A stretch of 64,000 nt of DNA from Pseudomonas sp. B21_DOA. GTDB lineage: Bacteria; Pseudomonadota; Gammaproteobacteria; Pseudomonadales; Pseudomonadaceae. The notes beneath the pieces are model-generated. The model worked only from the letters and a program-made list of their open reading frames with translations, was not told where the DNA came from and did not search any database. The stretch spans positions 4,030,001-4,094,000 of the forward strand of contig CP086683.1 in NCBI GenBank assembly GCA_030544685.1. The letters are read 5' to 3'. Both the position numbers and the translations under genes were made by a program. Of this stretch, positions 7,369 through 16,118 are shown piece after piece; within the stretch, counting starts at the first letter, position 1; every line of letters starts with the position of its first letter.

Positions 7369-8625
7369 ATGAAACGTATTCCCTTGGTGTGGCAAATCGT
7401 TGCCGGGCTGTTGCTTGGCGTGCTTGTCGGTTGGTACTTCAATACGCATCCGCATTATCAGACATGGGTGAGTTCGGAGATCCTCAAACCGCTCGGAGAT
7501 ATCTTCATCAAGATGATGAAGATGGTGGTTGTACCGATTGTGTTCTGTTGCATGATTCTGGGCATCGCAGGCGGTGGCGATAACAAATCGTTTGGCCGCA
7601 TGGGGATAAAATCGCTGGGCTACTTTTTTGCAATTACGGCCTTGGCCATTGTCATCGGCTTATGTTTTGCCAACGTCTTCGAGCCGGGTACGGGCACCGA
7701 CATTTCCGGTATTTCGCACGGTACCGCATCGATCGCTCTGGAGCCGTCCAAAGGCGCATTAGTAATCTTGCAGAACATCGTCCCTGACAATGTGCTGGTT
7801 GCCATGTCAGAAGCGAAGTTGCTGTCAGTACTGTTTTTTGCAGTGTTGCTGGGCCTGGCATTGAATGCTCTACCCGAAGACAAAAGCGCACCTTTCATTG
7901 CGATGATTCAGAGCCTTTCCGATGCGATGTTCAAGGTTGTTTCAATCGTCATGGCCTACGCACCGATCGGTGTGTTTGGAATGATCGGCGCGACCGTGGC
8001 GACGTTTGGTTTCGCCTCATTGTTGCCGTTGCTCAAGCTAATAGGGGTGGTGTATTTGGCGCTGATAGTTTTCGCGTTGGTGATACTCGGCGGCATTTGC
8101 TATTTGATTGGAGAAAACATTTTCAAGTTGATCCGGTACTTTCGCAATGAGCTGATTCTGGCGTTTTCGAGTGCCGCGTCAGCCGCCGTCATGCCGCAGT
8201 TGATGACGCGATTGGAGAACTACGGTGTACCGCGTCGGATCGTCAGTTTTGTGGTGCCGGTGGGTTATGCGTTCAACCTGGATGGCGCATCGATTTTTCT
8301 CGGTGTGGCGACGATTTTCGTGGCGCAGCTCTATGGCATCGATCTGACGTTATCGCAGCAGATTCTGTTAGTGGTAACGATGGTGCTGACTTCGAAGGGC
8401 GCTGCAGGGGTGCCGGGTTTTGCCATCATCATTTTGTCCGCGACATTGGCGTCTGCCGGATTGCCACTGGAAGGCGTGGCGTTGATTGCCGGCATTTTCA
8501 GGATCATCGACAGCGGCACCACTACGCTGAATGTGCTGGGTAATGCCATCGCACCGCTGGTGATTGCGAAGTGGGAAAGGGTGCAACTGGAACCTGCGCG
8601 GGCTCAACCAGCGTCTAGCGTCTAG
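7369..8625 (+). CDS. DAACS-family (dicarboxylate/amino acid:cation) symporter with altered substrate site
   Basis: A 418-residue inner-membrane symporter of the GltP/DctA/GltPh fold, with about eight hydrophobic segments and two re-entrant hairpins. ATG 7369 is chosen because MKRIPLVWQIVAG aligns with the family start; 24 further codons upstream are weakly supported. HP1 reads AFSSAASAAVMP and TM7 NLDGASIF. In TM8 the family motif D-x-G-R-T-x-x-N-x-x-G-D appears as DSGTTTLNVLGN. The Arg that binds the substrate side-chain carboxylate is Thr, and the last Asp is Asn. A substrate other than glutamate or C4-dicarboxylates is therefore likely. It follows the VOC gene and may share its LysR control. 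Confidence 0.9.
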   Translation: MKRIPLVWQIVAGLLLGVLVGWYFNTHPHYQTWVSSEILKPLGDIFIKMMKMVVVPIVFCCMILGIAGGGDNKSFGRMGIKSLGYFFAITALAIVIGLCFANVFEPGTGTDISGISHGTASIALEPSKGALVILQNIVPDNVLVAMSEAKLLSVLFFAVLLGLALNALPEDKSAPFIAMIQSLSDAMFKVVSIVMAYAPIGVFGMIGATVATFGFASLLPLLKLIGVVYLALIVFALVILGGICYLIGENIFKLIRYFRNELILAFSSAASAAVMPQLMTRLENYGVPRRIVSFVVPVGYAFNLDGASIFLGVATIFVAQLYGIDLTLSQQILLVVTMVLTSKGAAGVPGFAIIILSATLASAGLPLEGVALIAGIFRIIDSGTTTLNVLGNAIAPLVIAKWERVQLEPARAQPASSV

Positions 8626-8680
8626 TCGTTCATCCGATACTGAGCAAGGTCACTAGCCGACCGGACTGATCACAAGCAAG

Positions 8681-8708
8681 CGCCTGCTGGCATAGGGGCG
8701 GTTTTTTT
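8681..8708 (+). terminator. terminator after the symporter gene
   Basis: A short CGCC/GGCG-type stem followed by seven T, 55 bp after the symporter stop codon. Confidence 0.55.
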
Positions 8709-8719
8709 AAGTTTTCAAC

Positions 8720-8734
8720 TAGACGACCGGTCTA
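8720..8734. promoter_or_regulatory. TetR-type operator (NemR-like) before the OYE gene
   Basis: TAGAC-N5-GTCTA palindrome (TAGACGACCGGTCTA), 16 bp upstream of the Old Yellow Enzyme start. It resembles operators of NemR-type TetR repressors that control ene-reductase genes. No TetR gene lies beside it, so the repressor would act from elsewhere. Confidence 0.5.
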
Positions 8735-8750
8735 TTCATTTGGAGTTTTT

Positions 8751-9855
8751 ATGATTGATATTGCCGCAGACACCGACCTGTTTTCCCCATGACGATGGGG
8801 GCGATGCAACTGGCTAACCGAATTGTCATGGCGCCAGTGACTCGCAGTCGAATGGCTGACGACGGCGTGCCGAACGAAATGCATGCCACTTATTACGCCC
8901 AGCGGGCCAGCGCGGGCCTGATCATCGCCGAGGCCACGAACATTTCTGCTCAGGGGCGTGGCTATGCCATGACGCCCGGTATCTGGTCCGAGGAGCAGGT
9001 GGCAGGCTGGAAAAAGTCACTGACGCAGTGCATGCGGCCGGCGGGAAAATCGTCAGCCAGTTATGGCACGTAGGTCGCTTCTCCAGCGTTGAGTTGCAGC
9101 CAAACGGCGAAGCGCCGGTCGCGCCCTCAGCAATCAAGGCCGAAGGTACGACCTATACCAACAATGGCATGATCGAAGTGTCCATGCCTCGGGCGCTTGA
9201 GACTTCAGAGATCCCGGGGATCATCGAGCAGTACAGGCATGCGGCAGAAAATGCCAAGCGAGCCGGTTTCGACGGTGTGGAAGTCCATTCTGCCAACAGC
9301 TATCTGCTCGACCAGTTCCTGCGTGATTCCACCAACCAACGGACTGACCAGTACGGCGGCTCTATCGAAAATCGGACACGACTGACACTCGAAGTCACCG
9401 AAGCCGTGGTCGCAATTTGGGGCAGTGACCGGGTCGGCATCCGCCTTTCACCAGTAACTCCTGATGCAGGTAACACGCCTCCAGACAGCAACGTCATGGC
9501 GACCTACGGTCACCTCATTCAGCAGTTGAACAGATTCAACTTGGCCTATCTGCATTTCGTCGAAGGCGCGACAGCCACCTCTCGTACCGTTCCTGAAGGG
9601 GTGGATCTGGACGCGCTGAGTGCGCAGTTCGAAGGGCCGTACATTGGCAACAACAACTATGACCTGGAAATGGCGCGGGAGCGCAGGGCGCAAGGGCGGA
9701 TTGATGCCGTGGCGTTTGGTCGATTGTTCATTGCCAACCCCGATTTGGTAGAGCGCCTGCGTCGGGGTCTCGAGCTGAGCATAGCGCCGCGCGAGAGTTA
9801 TTACGGCGGAGGCGCCAAGGGCTACATCGATTGGCCAACGGCCAACTCCAATTAA
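8751..9855 (+). CDS. Old Yellow Enzyme / NemA-type ene-reductase, two 1-base deletions
   Basis: FMN-dependent NAD(P)H ene-reductase. The start is ATG 8751 after GGAG. Three frames join at 8785-8788 (C run; DLFSP then [16 protein letters not shown]) and at 9016 (GWKK then [21 protein letters not shown]). Adding one base at each gives 368 residues, the normal size. The substrate-binding His/Asn pair is in [12 protein letters not shown], and the FMN phosphate region is in [16 protein letters not shown] TetR-type operator lies just upstream. The gene heads a plus-strand run with an SDR and NTF2-like genes. Two breaks in one gene could mean decay, but both are single-base losses like the others in this window. 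Confidence 0.85.
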
Positions 9856-9934
9856 TTGGAGATTCCCTTTGCGTCAGTTCGGCGCGGGGAGGCTTCGTCG
9901 CGAAAAAATTTCGCCGCACAAGAGGTACTCAAAT

Positions 9935-10678
9935 ATGACTTATCTGCAAAACAAGGTTGCTATTGTCACTGGCGCGTCTTCCGGCATTGGCGCTGCCACC
10001 ACCCGCGCGTTGGCCGCGCATGGCGCTCGCGTCGTGGCAGCAGCACTCGATCAGGCTGGGTTGGAAGCGTTTGTTGCCGAGCTGCGTGAGGCCGGGAGCG
10101 ACGTGGTCGCTTTCACCACAGACGTTACCCATCTGGATCAAACCAAAGCGCTCGCGAAGTTTGCACAAGACACCTATGGCGCAGTGGACATCCTGGTCAA
10201 CAACGCCGGCCTGATGCTTTTTTCCAACTGGGTCGATCTGGCCGTGCAGGATTGGGAAAAGATGATTGATGTGAACATCAAGGGCTACCTCAACACTATT
10301 GCTGCTGTATTGCCATTCATGCTCGAACAGAAAACCGGGCAGATTCTCAACATGGACTCCGTTGCAGGTCACCAGGTCGGCCCGGCGGCGGGTGTTTACA
10401 GCGCAACCAAGTTTTTCGTCCAGGCCATGACCGAATCCATGCGAAAGGAGTTGGGTGTGCAGCATGGCATCCGCGTCAACACCGTCAGCCCAGGCGTGAT
10501 AAATACCGGCTGGGCGGACAAGGTCAGTGATCCTGAAGGGCGTAAGGCTGCCCAAGAGCTGAACCGGATTGCCATTGCGCCGGACGATATTGCCCGCGCA
10601 GTGATATACGCGCTCAACCAACCGGAAAATGTCACCGTCAACGATTTGATCATCTCGCCGACTCGCCAGGATTGGTAA
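9935..10678 (+). CDS. short-chain dehydrogenase/reductase
   Basis: A 247-residue classical SDR. It has the NAD(P) motif TGASSGIGAA at about residues 12-21, NNAG at about 89-92, catalytic Ser in NMDSVAG and YSATK at about 156-160. The start ATG 9935 follows AGAGG. The substrate is unknown. It follows the OYE gene by 80 bp and probably belongs to the same transcription unit, which would pair an ene-reductase with a carbonyl reductase, a common detoxification pairing for enals and enones. Confidence 0.9.
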   Translation: MTYLQNKVAIVTGASSGIGAATTRALAAHGARVVAAALDQAGLEAFVAELREAGSDVVAFTTDVTHLDQTKALAKFAQDTYGAVDILVNNAGLMLFSNWVDLAVQDWEKMIDVNIKGYLNTIAAVLPFMLEQKTGQILNMDSVAGHQVGPAAGVYSATKFFVQAMTESMRKELGVQHGIRVNTVSPGVINTGWADKVSDPEGRKAAQELNRIAIAPDDIARAVIYALNQPENVTVNDLIISPTRQDW

Positions 10679-10746
10679 TTGTGGTTTGAGTTTCCCGTGC
10701 CCGAGTGACCAAAACGGTCACCGCAACATGCAACCAGGAGTACATC

Positions 10747-11127
10747 ATGAGCAATCCAACTTACGTCCAGGAATACAACGCGATCGTTGCTGTTCTGAGT
10801 CAGTACAACGAAGGTGGTGCCAAGGCTGACAGCACTGTGATGAAGCCCGCGTTCAATGAGCAAGCAACCATGTTTGGCGTCGACGGCGACAAGCTCGTCG
10901 GCGGCGCGATCCAGAATCTGTACGACGTCATCGACAACTCTTTCCGCCCATCTCCCGAAGCCAAAGCCGCGATCGTTCGCATCGACATCGTAGGCACTGC
11001 CGCCAGTGCGCGCATTGATACTGACAATGTTTCGGGATATCGATTCACCGACTTCTTCAATCTGCTGAAGGTAGAAGGCAAGTGGACGATCGTCAGCAAG
11101 ATTTACCACACCCATCCGACCACTTGA
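10747..11127 (+). CDS. NTF2-like (putative lumazine-binding family) protein
   Basis: A 126-residue NTF2/SnoaL-fold protein that starts MSNPTYVQEYNAIVAVL after CAGGAG, with the C-terminal strand GKWTIVSKIYH typical of this group. These small cone-shaped proteins bind or isomerise small hydrophobic molecules; nothing here indicates a substrate. It belongs to the OYE-SDR run. Confidence 0.8.
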   Translation: MSNPTYVQEYNAIVAVLSQYNEGGAKADSTVMKPAFNEQATMFGVDGDKLVGGAIQNLYDVIDNSFRPSPEAKAAIVRIDIVGTAASARIDTDNVSGYRFTDFFNLLKVEGKWTIVSKIYHTHPTT

Positions 11128-11184
11128 GCATTTGAGCGCGTTTGGCGACGTGTGTTTTACGTCGCCCAATGAAAGGAGAGAACC

Positions 11185-11325
11185 ATGTCAAAGAACATCA
11201 AGGCGGTACCAACCTCCGAGTACAACGCTGTCATCGCTACCGCCAATCGATACGTTGAAGGTCTGCGTGTGGGCAGTGCAGAAGGCGTTGCTCAAGCTTT
11301 CCATAAAGACATTTCCGTCCAGTAA
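11185..11325 (+). pseudogene. truncated second NTF2-like protein
   Basis: A 46-residue frame beginning MSKNIKAVPTSEYNAVI after AAAGGAGAG and ending DISVQ-TAA. The N-terminal third matches the NTF2-like fold of the previous gene (EYNAVIA in both), but the remaining 80 or so residues are missing. The break is followed by an AT-rich stretch unlike the neighbours. It looks like the boundary of a deletion or insertion. Confidence 0.7.
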
Positions 11326-11490
11326 TTACGAAAGGCTGACATAAAGCCTGAGGCCATTCGCATCCATGATTTAACATAATATACATTACACGCAACAAAG
11401 TATAACAAGATTAGCGCGGTCGCCCGAGAGATTTGAAGCTGCGTTGCCGCTTCAAAACCAGCTGTCCCTACAACCTGCATTCTCCAACTC

Positions 11491-12006
11491 TCATCCATCA
11501 TCACGCGTCAGCTTTTCGATCAGCGCTCGATGCTGCGGAAACTGCGTCGTCAGTTTTGTGCGATCACCGATTTCCATATCGGCAAAATCAAACCCAGGCG
11601 AAACCGCTTCGCTGATCAAGCCAAAGCCGTTTGAGCCTTCCAGTAACCGAGAGGCTTTCCAAATTCCACCCGGTACGTGCAACTGCAGTTGCTGACCAGC
11701 CAAAACATCGCTGCCTATCACCAGCGTTTGCAATGAGCCATCTGCGTGGATCAAGTGGTATTCGATGGCGTCGCCAAGGTGGAAATAATGCAGGATGTCG
11801 GACTGGTTGAAATGAAACTGGCCCACCGGCGATTGCTCAGTGAGCAGATAGTAGATCGAAGTCAGCAGATATCGCGGGCCTCTCTGCGTTTCGAGGTAAT
11901 CACGGTGATCAGCTTGATAGGTTCTGCGGTAATAACCGCCCTCGACATGAGGCTGTAGATTCAGCGCAGCAATCACATCTGTAGCATTCGGCTTACGCTG
12001 AATCAT
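11491..12006 (-). CDS. cupin family protein (DUF985, cupin_5)
   Basis: A 171-residue single-domain cupin. It has HVEGGYYRRTY at about residues 20-30, TSIYYLL, FHFNQSDILHYF with possible metal His residues, and PGGIWKASRL and LISEAVSPGFDFADME at the end, all typical of the cupin_5 group. Members are small cytosolic proteins without a settled function, related to YML079-type sugar-nucleotide epimerase-like folds. It is monocistronic, starting at 12006. A perfect inverted repeat lies about 40 bp upstream of the start. Confidence 0.85.
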   Translation of the reverse strand: MIQRKPNATDVIAALNLQPHVEGGYYRRTYQADHRDYLETQRGPRYLLTSIYYLLTEQSPVGQFHFNQSDILHYFHLGDAIEYHLIHADGSLQTLVIGSDVLAGQQLQLHVPGGIWKASRLLEGSNGFGLISEAVSPGFDFADMEIGDRTKLTTQFPQHRALIEKLTRDDG

Positions 12007-12041
12007 GGCCTTCCCGGCATGTTTCCCGTATTTTTGTTTAG

Positions 12042-12067
12042 CTCAACTAAACGGTCATTTAGTGGAG
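12042..12067. promoter_or_regulatory. palindrome upstream of the cupin gene
   Basis: CTC-A-ACTAAA and TTTAGT-G-GAG form an inverted repeat around CGGTCA in the promoter region of the cupin gene and downstream of the TonB receptor gene. It may be an operator or the receptor gene's terminator. The lack of a T-tract favours an operator. Confidence 0.4.
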
Positions 12068-12110
12068 TTAACGTATTTTCGACGACATTCGACGATTTTC
12101 CCCCGCTCCA

Positions 12111-14512
12111 CTAAAAATCCACCGTTGCCGACATCAGATACGTTCGCGGCGTCGAAAGCGTCAACCCCGGCTCACTGTCATCCGATGCACCCGCCGAACT
12201 CCAATAGCGTTTATCCAGCACGTTTTCGACGTTGGCGCGCAAGGTAATGGTCTTCTCATCCAGTTTGAAAGCATAGCGTGTGCCTACGTCGAACCGTTCC
12301 CAGGAGTCGATGTCTTTATCATTCGACTGATCCAGATACTGCGAACTCGAGTAAATCCCGCGACTGGTCAGGGTCAGCCCCTGCACGTTTGGCACATCCC
12401 ACTCCGCGCCAAGGTTGACGTTGTATTTGGGTGTCGCCGGTGCGCGATTGCCGTCGAACGTACCGTTGGTGGTCTGGCTCAGTTCGCTATCGATGTACAT
12501 CACACCGCCGAGCAACCTGAAGCCTTTGAGCGGTTCGCCGAACACGCTCAGTTCCACGCCGTTGTTCTCGCGCTTGCCGTTCGGGCCGAAGACTCGCGTG
12601 GTGGCGTTGGTTTCGTACGCCGGTTGTTTAATGCGGAACACCGCTGCTGTCAGCGCGTATGCGCCCGCGTCGTACTTGGCCCCGACTTCGACCTGGCGGC
12701 TGATGAATGGCGGGAAGATTTCGTCTTCGTTGATTGACGTTGATGGCGCGATCTTGCCTTGGCTCAGACCTTCCATGTAGTTGGCGTACAGCGAAAGTTT
12801 GTCGGTTGCCTTGAACAGAATTCCGCCCGACGGCGAGACTTTTTCCTCATCGTAAGCCGTGTCGCCCTTGATGCCGTCGCTCCAGTCGTCGACTTTGACC
12901 CGCTGCCAGCGCGCCCCCAGAGTCAGCAACAGACGATCGTCGAAGAAACCGAGCGTGTCGGACAAGGCCACGCCGCTGAAGCGGTTCTCTGTGTAGACCT
13001 TGGCGTCATTGCGGGTCGGTGTGCCGGGTCTGGCGATTTCCACTGGATCGTAGAGATTGCTGCGTCCCGCTGCATAACGCGCGCCGCCGTTTTCGAAGTC
13101 CATATAAAAGTAGTTGGCCGCCAGGTTCACCTCATGGCTGACCGGCCCGGTCTGGAACCAGTTACGCACCCCAGCGGTAGCCGTACGAACGTTTTCGTCG
13201 CGGGTGAAATCTCGCGGCTGGACGCTAAAGTCACCGGCATCGTTAGTCACCGAAACCGCATGGCGCAAGAAGTCGTGATTGCTTTTGCGTGCGCCGACGC
13301 CGCCATACAGCATGACCGAATCGCTGACATCGAACTCGCCGTTGACCGTCCCGAACGTGTCTTTGGTGCGCGCCTGGCTCCAGGGTTGCGCATAGTTGTC
13401 GCGCACATCGTTGGCGTTCGGCACCTTGGCATTGGCGGCGACTTGCACGCGTTCCTGCGGTGCGTCGGTGTCGCGCTCGGTGTGGCCGATATCGGTGGAA
13501 AGTCGCAAGCGTTCACCACGGAAATCCAGACCGACTACTGCCATGTCGCGATCGACACTCTGATGATCCCATTCGGTATCCCCGGACTGTTTAACCCCGT
13601 TGAAGCGCACCCCGAACTGATTGTCTTCGCCAAAGCGCCGACCGACATCCACCGCGCCGCCGACCTGGTTGTTCGAGGCGTAATTGGCCGTCAGCGAGGT
13701 AATCGGCTTGTCGGTCGCGCGTTTCGGCACGACGTTGATCCCCCTCCTACACTGCCCCGTGGCGAAATCCCGTTGATCAATTGGCTTGGGCCCTTGAGGA
13801 TGTCGACGCGATCAGCCATCTCCATGTCGATGGTGTACGTCGGCAAGACACCGTAAAGGCCGTTGTAGGAAACGTCGCTGTTGAACAGGCTGAAACCACG
13901 GATGGTGAATTGCTCGTAGCGGCCACCGGCCGGGTTGGTTGCGCGCACCGAAGGGTCGCTGCCGATCAGGTCGCCCAGCGTGCGCGCCTGTTGGTTTTTC
14001 ACCGTTTCGCTGGTGTAAGTGGTCATGCTGAACGGGGTTTCCATAAAATCCCTGGAGCCCAGCAGCCCTTGCGAGCCACGCCGTGCGACCTGACCGCCGG
14101 CAAACACGTCGGCATCCGCCGAGTCGCTCGCGCCAAGAATCGAGGTAGGCGCAAGCTGCAAGGTGCTGCCTTCTGCCGCAGGCACCAGCGTATAAGCCTG
14201 ATCGCCGACCGGCTGCAGCTGCAAACCAGAGCCCAGCAACAACCGGCTGAACCCCTCCTCCACGCCATATTCACCGGACAAACCATTGCTGTTGCGGCCG
14301 CTGACCAGTGCCGGATCCACCGACAGATTGACCCCGGCGAGACCGGCGAAACGCGTCAGCGCCGCACTCAGGCTACCGGCCGGCACCTGATAACTGCGGC
14401 GGCTGCCGTCGTCGGCCCAGCTCGATTGGATCAACACGGGGCTGGCACTCAGGCTCAGCAAAAGGCTCAACTGCAACAACGGACGCAAACGACCTGGAAA
14501 TACTGCGGGCAT
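12111..14512 (-). CDS. TonB-dependent siderophore receptor with STN domain, frame broken by a 1-base deletion
   Basis: Outer-membrane ferric-siderophore transducer. It has a signal peptide at about 1-33, an STN signalling domain (SYQVPAGSLSAALTRFAGL onward, about 40-95), a plug domain (RTLGDLIGSDPSVR, TIRGFSLF, ILKGPSQLINGISPRGSVGGG) and a beta barrel ending in VDF with the usual terminal Phe. The coding strand is short of one G in the run at 13740-13744 right after SVGGG. Adding it joins INVVPKRATDKP and gives 800 residues. It lies after fecI and fecR on the same strand, so it should signal through FecR to the ECF factor on binding its siderophore, which is not identifiable. Confidence 0.9.
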
Positions 14513-15528
14513 TGGAAGAAGCTCTCGATTTTGTTCACTTGCCTGGAATGACCAGCGAGGCGAAAAAAGGGACAGGCTTCAGCCAGTTTTTCTGCACGCG
14601 GTACCAGTGACACCCAAAATCGCGTTCGCGTTTGCACGTCGACGGGCAAACTGGCTGCCAGCAGTGCCAGCACTTGATCGGTATCGTCGAGGCGGAAACT
14701 GCCGGTGATGCGCAGCGATTCCAGCGCCGGATCCCAGCGCAACACACCCGAGCGGTAGCGACTCAGCTCGCGAAGGAAATCACCCAGCGGCTGGTTTTGC
14801 GCCATCAGCACGCCGTCGCGCCAACCCGGCATCAATGCATCGAACGCCGTCACCGCTCCCGCGCCCGAAGCTTGCAGGCTGACTTGCTGGCCCTGCTTCA
14901 ATACCAGCGCCGGGCCGTGCAGCGGCTGCAATTGCACCGAACCGCGCAGCACGCAGACCTGGCAATTGCGTGCATTCAGGCGCACCGAGATGTCGCTGTG
15001 ATTGACGATCATCCGCCCATAAGGCGCGTTGACGATAAAGGCCGCATCGCCCGCCACGCTGAGTCCCATTTCCCCACGAATCAGCGTCAACTGACGTGCA
15101 GGCAGATCGACATTCACCGCGCTGTCGGTGTTGAGTTGCAATGAAGAACCCTGTGCCAATTGCACTTTGCGCCGCTCACCGGTACTGGTGTGCATATCGG
15201 CGCGCCACACTTCCAGCGGCAGTTCGCGTCCGATCAACCACACCGCCGGCACCAGCGCGGCCACGCCCAAAGCACGCTTGAGCGCCGCGCGCCGCGCCGG
15301 ATCCGGCCGGTCCAGCGTGGCCATGGCCAGTGTCGGCGGCAAACCTGCGAAACGCTGGCGAAGCTGCTGGATTTTCTGCCAAGCGTTCTCGTGGCGACTG
15401 TCGCTGCTACGCCAATGCTGCAATCGCGCGTGATCTTCATCGCTGGCACCGCCGGATTCAAGCAAGGCCAGCCATTGCGCCGCCGCTCGTGCTACTTCCC
15501 GCGTTTCCTCGCTGGGGGCAACGCGCAT
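14467..15528 (-). CDS. FecR-family anti-sigma regulator
   Basis: A 353-residue inner-membrane sigma regulator. It has a cytoplasmic DUF4880 domain (EEVAR-like start, residues 8-50), one membrane segment (VAALVPAVWLIG), the FecR domain from about residue 105 and an STN-like C-terminal domain (LRITGSFRLDDTDQVLALL). The ATG at 15528 overlaps the fecI stop codon (TAATG). After the usual end at RFWVSLVPR the frame runs on about 35 residues and overlaps the receptor gene by 46 bp; this tail looks unnatural and may reflect another base error. Confidence 0.85.
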   Translation of the reverse strand: MRVAPSEETREVARAAAQWLALLESGGASDEDHARLQHWRSSDSRHENAWQKIQQLRQRFAGLPPTLAMATLDRPDPARRAALKRALGVAALVPAVWLIGRELPLEVWRADMHTSTGERRKVQLAQGSSLQLNTDSAVNVDLPARQLTLIRGEMGLSVAGDAAFIVNAPYGRMIVNHSDISVRLNARNCQVCVLRGSVQLQPLHGPALVLKQGQQVSLQASGAGAVTAFDALMPGWRDGVLMAQNQPLGDFLRELSRYRSGVLRWDPALESLRITGSFRLDDTDQVLALLAASLPVDVQTRTRFWVSLVPRAEKLAEACPFFRLAGHSRQVNKIESFFQCPQYFQVVCVRCCS

Positions 15529-16037
15529 TACAGCTCCACCAGCAGGCAATGCTCGTACGCCTGGGCCATGTAACGTTTGACGGTCCGTTCAGAAACTTGC
15601 AAGCGCTCGGCGATCTCGCGGTAGCCAAGGCCTTCGAGTTGACTCCAAAGAAATGCCCGGCGCACCGCTCGCGGCAAGCCATCGAGCAATTCATCCAGCG
15701 CCTGCAAGGTCTCCAGCAGCAACCAGCGCTGTTCCGGCGACGGTGCGCACGCTTCCGGCATTTGCGCCAAGGCGTCGAGGTAGGCTTTTTCCAGATGGCG
15801 TCGCGTGTAGAAATTGCTCAGCAGGCGTTTGCCGACAGTGAGCAAATACGCGCGCGGCTCGCGTAACTCGGCCAGTGGCGGTGCGTTGCACAGGACGCGC
15901 AGAAAGGTGTCCTGACTCAGGTCAGCCGCATCCCACGCGTTGCCCATGCGCCGGCGCAGCCAGGTTTCCAGCCAGCCGCGGTGCTCGCGGTACAACTGCT
16001 GCAGGCTCTGCTCCGACGGTGACGTGGCTTCAATCAT
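15528..16037 (-). CDS. ECF RNA polymerase sigma factor, FecI type
   Basis: A 169-residue ECF sigma factor. Region 2 has DAADLSQDTFLRVL, and region 4 has LPRAVRRAFLWSQLEGLGYREIAERLQVSERTVKRYM. It is the first gene of the iron-starvation sigma/anti-sigma/receptor operon, with a candidate Fur box about 30 bp before its start. It directs transcription of the receptor gene when the siderophore signal reaches FecR. Confidence 0.92.
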   Translation of the reverse strand: MIEATSPSEQSLQQLYREHRGWLETWLRRRMGNAWDAADLSQDTFLRVLCNAPPLAELREPRAYLLTVGKRLLSNFYTRRHLEKAYLDALAQMPEACAPSPEQRWLLLETLQALDELLDGLPRAVRRAFLWSQLEGLGYREIAERLQVSERTVKRYMAQAYEHCLLVEL

Positions 16038-16065
16038 CTCAAGAGACCCTGCGTGAAGGTAGATT

Positions 16066-16086
16066 CAAATGAGACTGATTCTATTT
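16066..16086. promoter_or_regulatory. candidate Fur box before fecI
   Basis: CAAATGAGACTGATTCTATTT is an imperfect palindrome similar to the Pseudomonas Fur consensus built on AATGAGA-N-TNATTCTATT-like halves. Its place just upstream of an iron-type ECF sigma gene supports the call. Confidence 0.6.
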
Positions 16087-16118
16087 AACTTCGCCAAGGA
16101 CACAAAGCCTTTTTCTGT

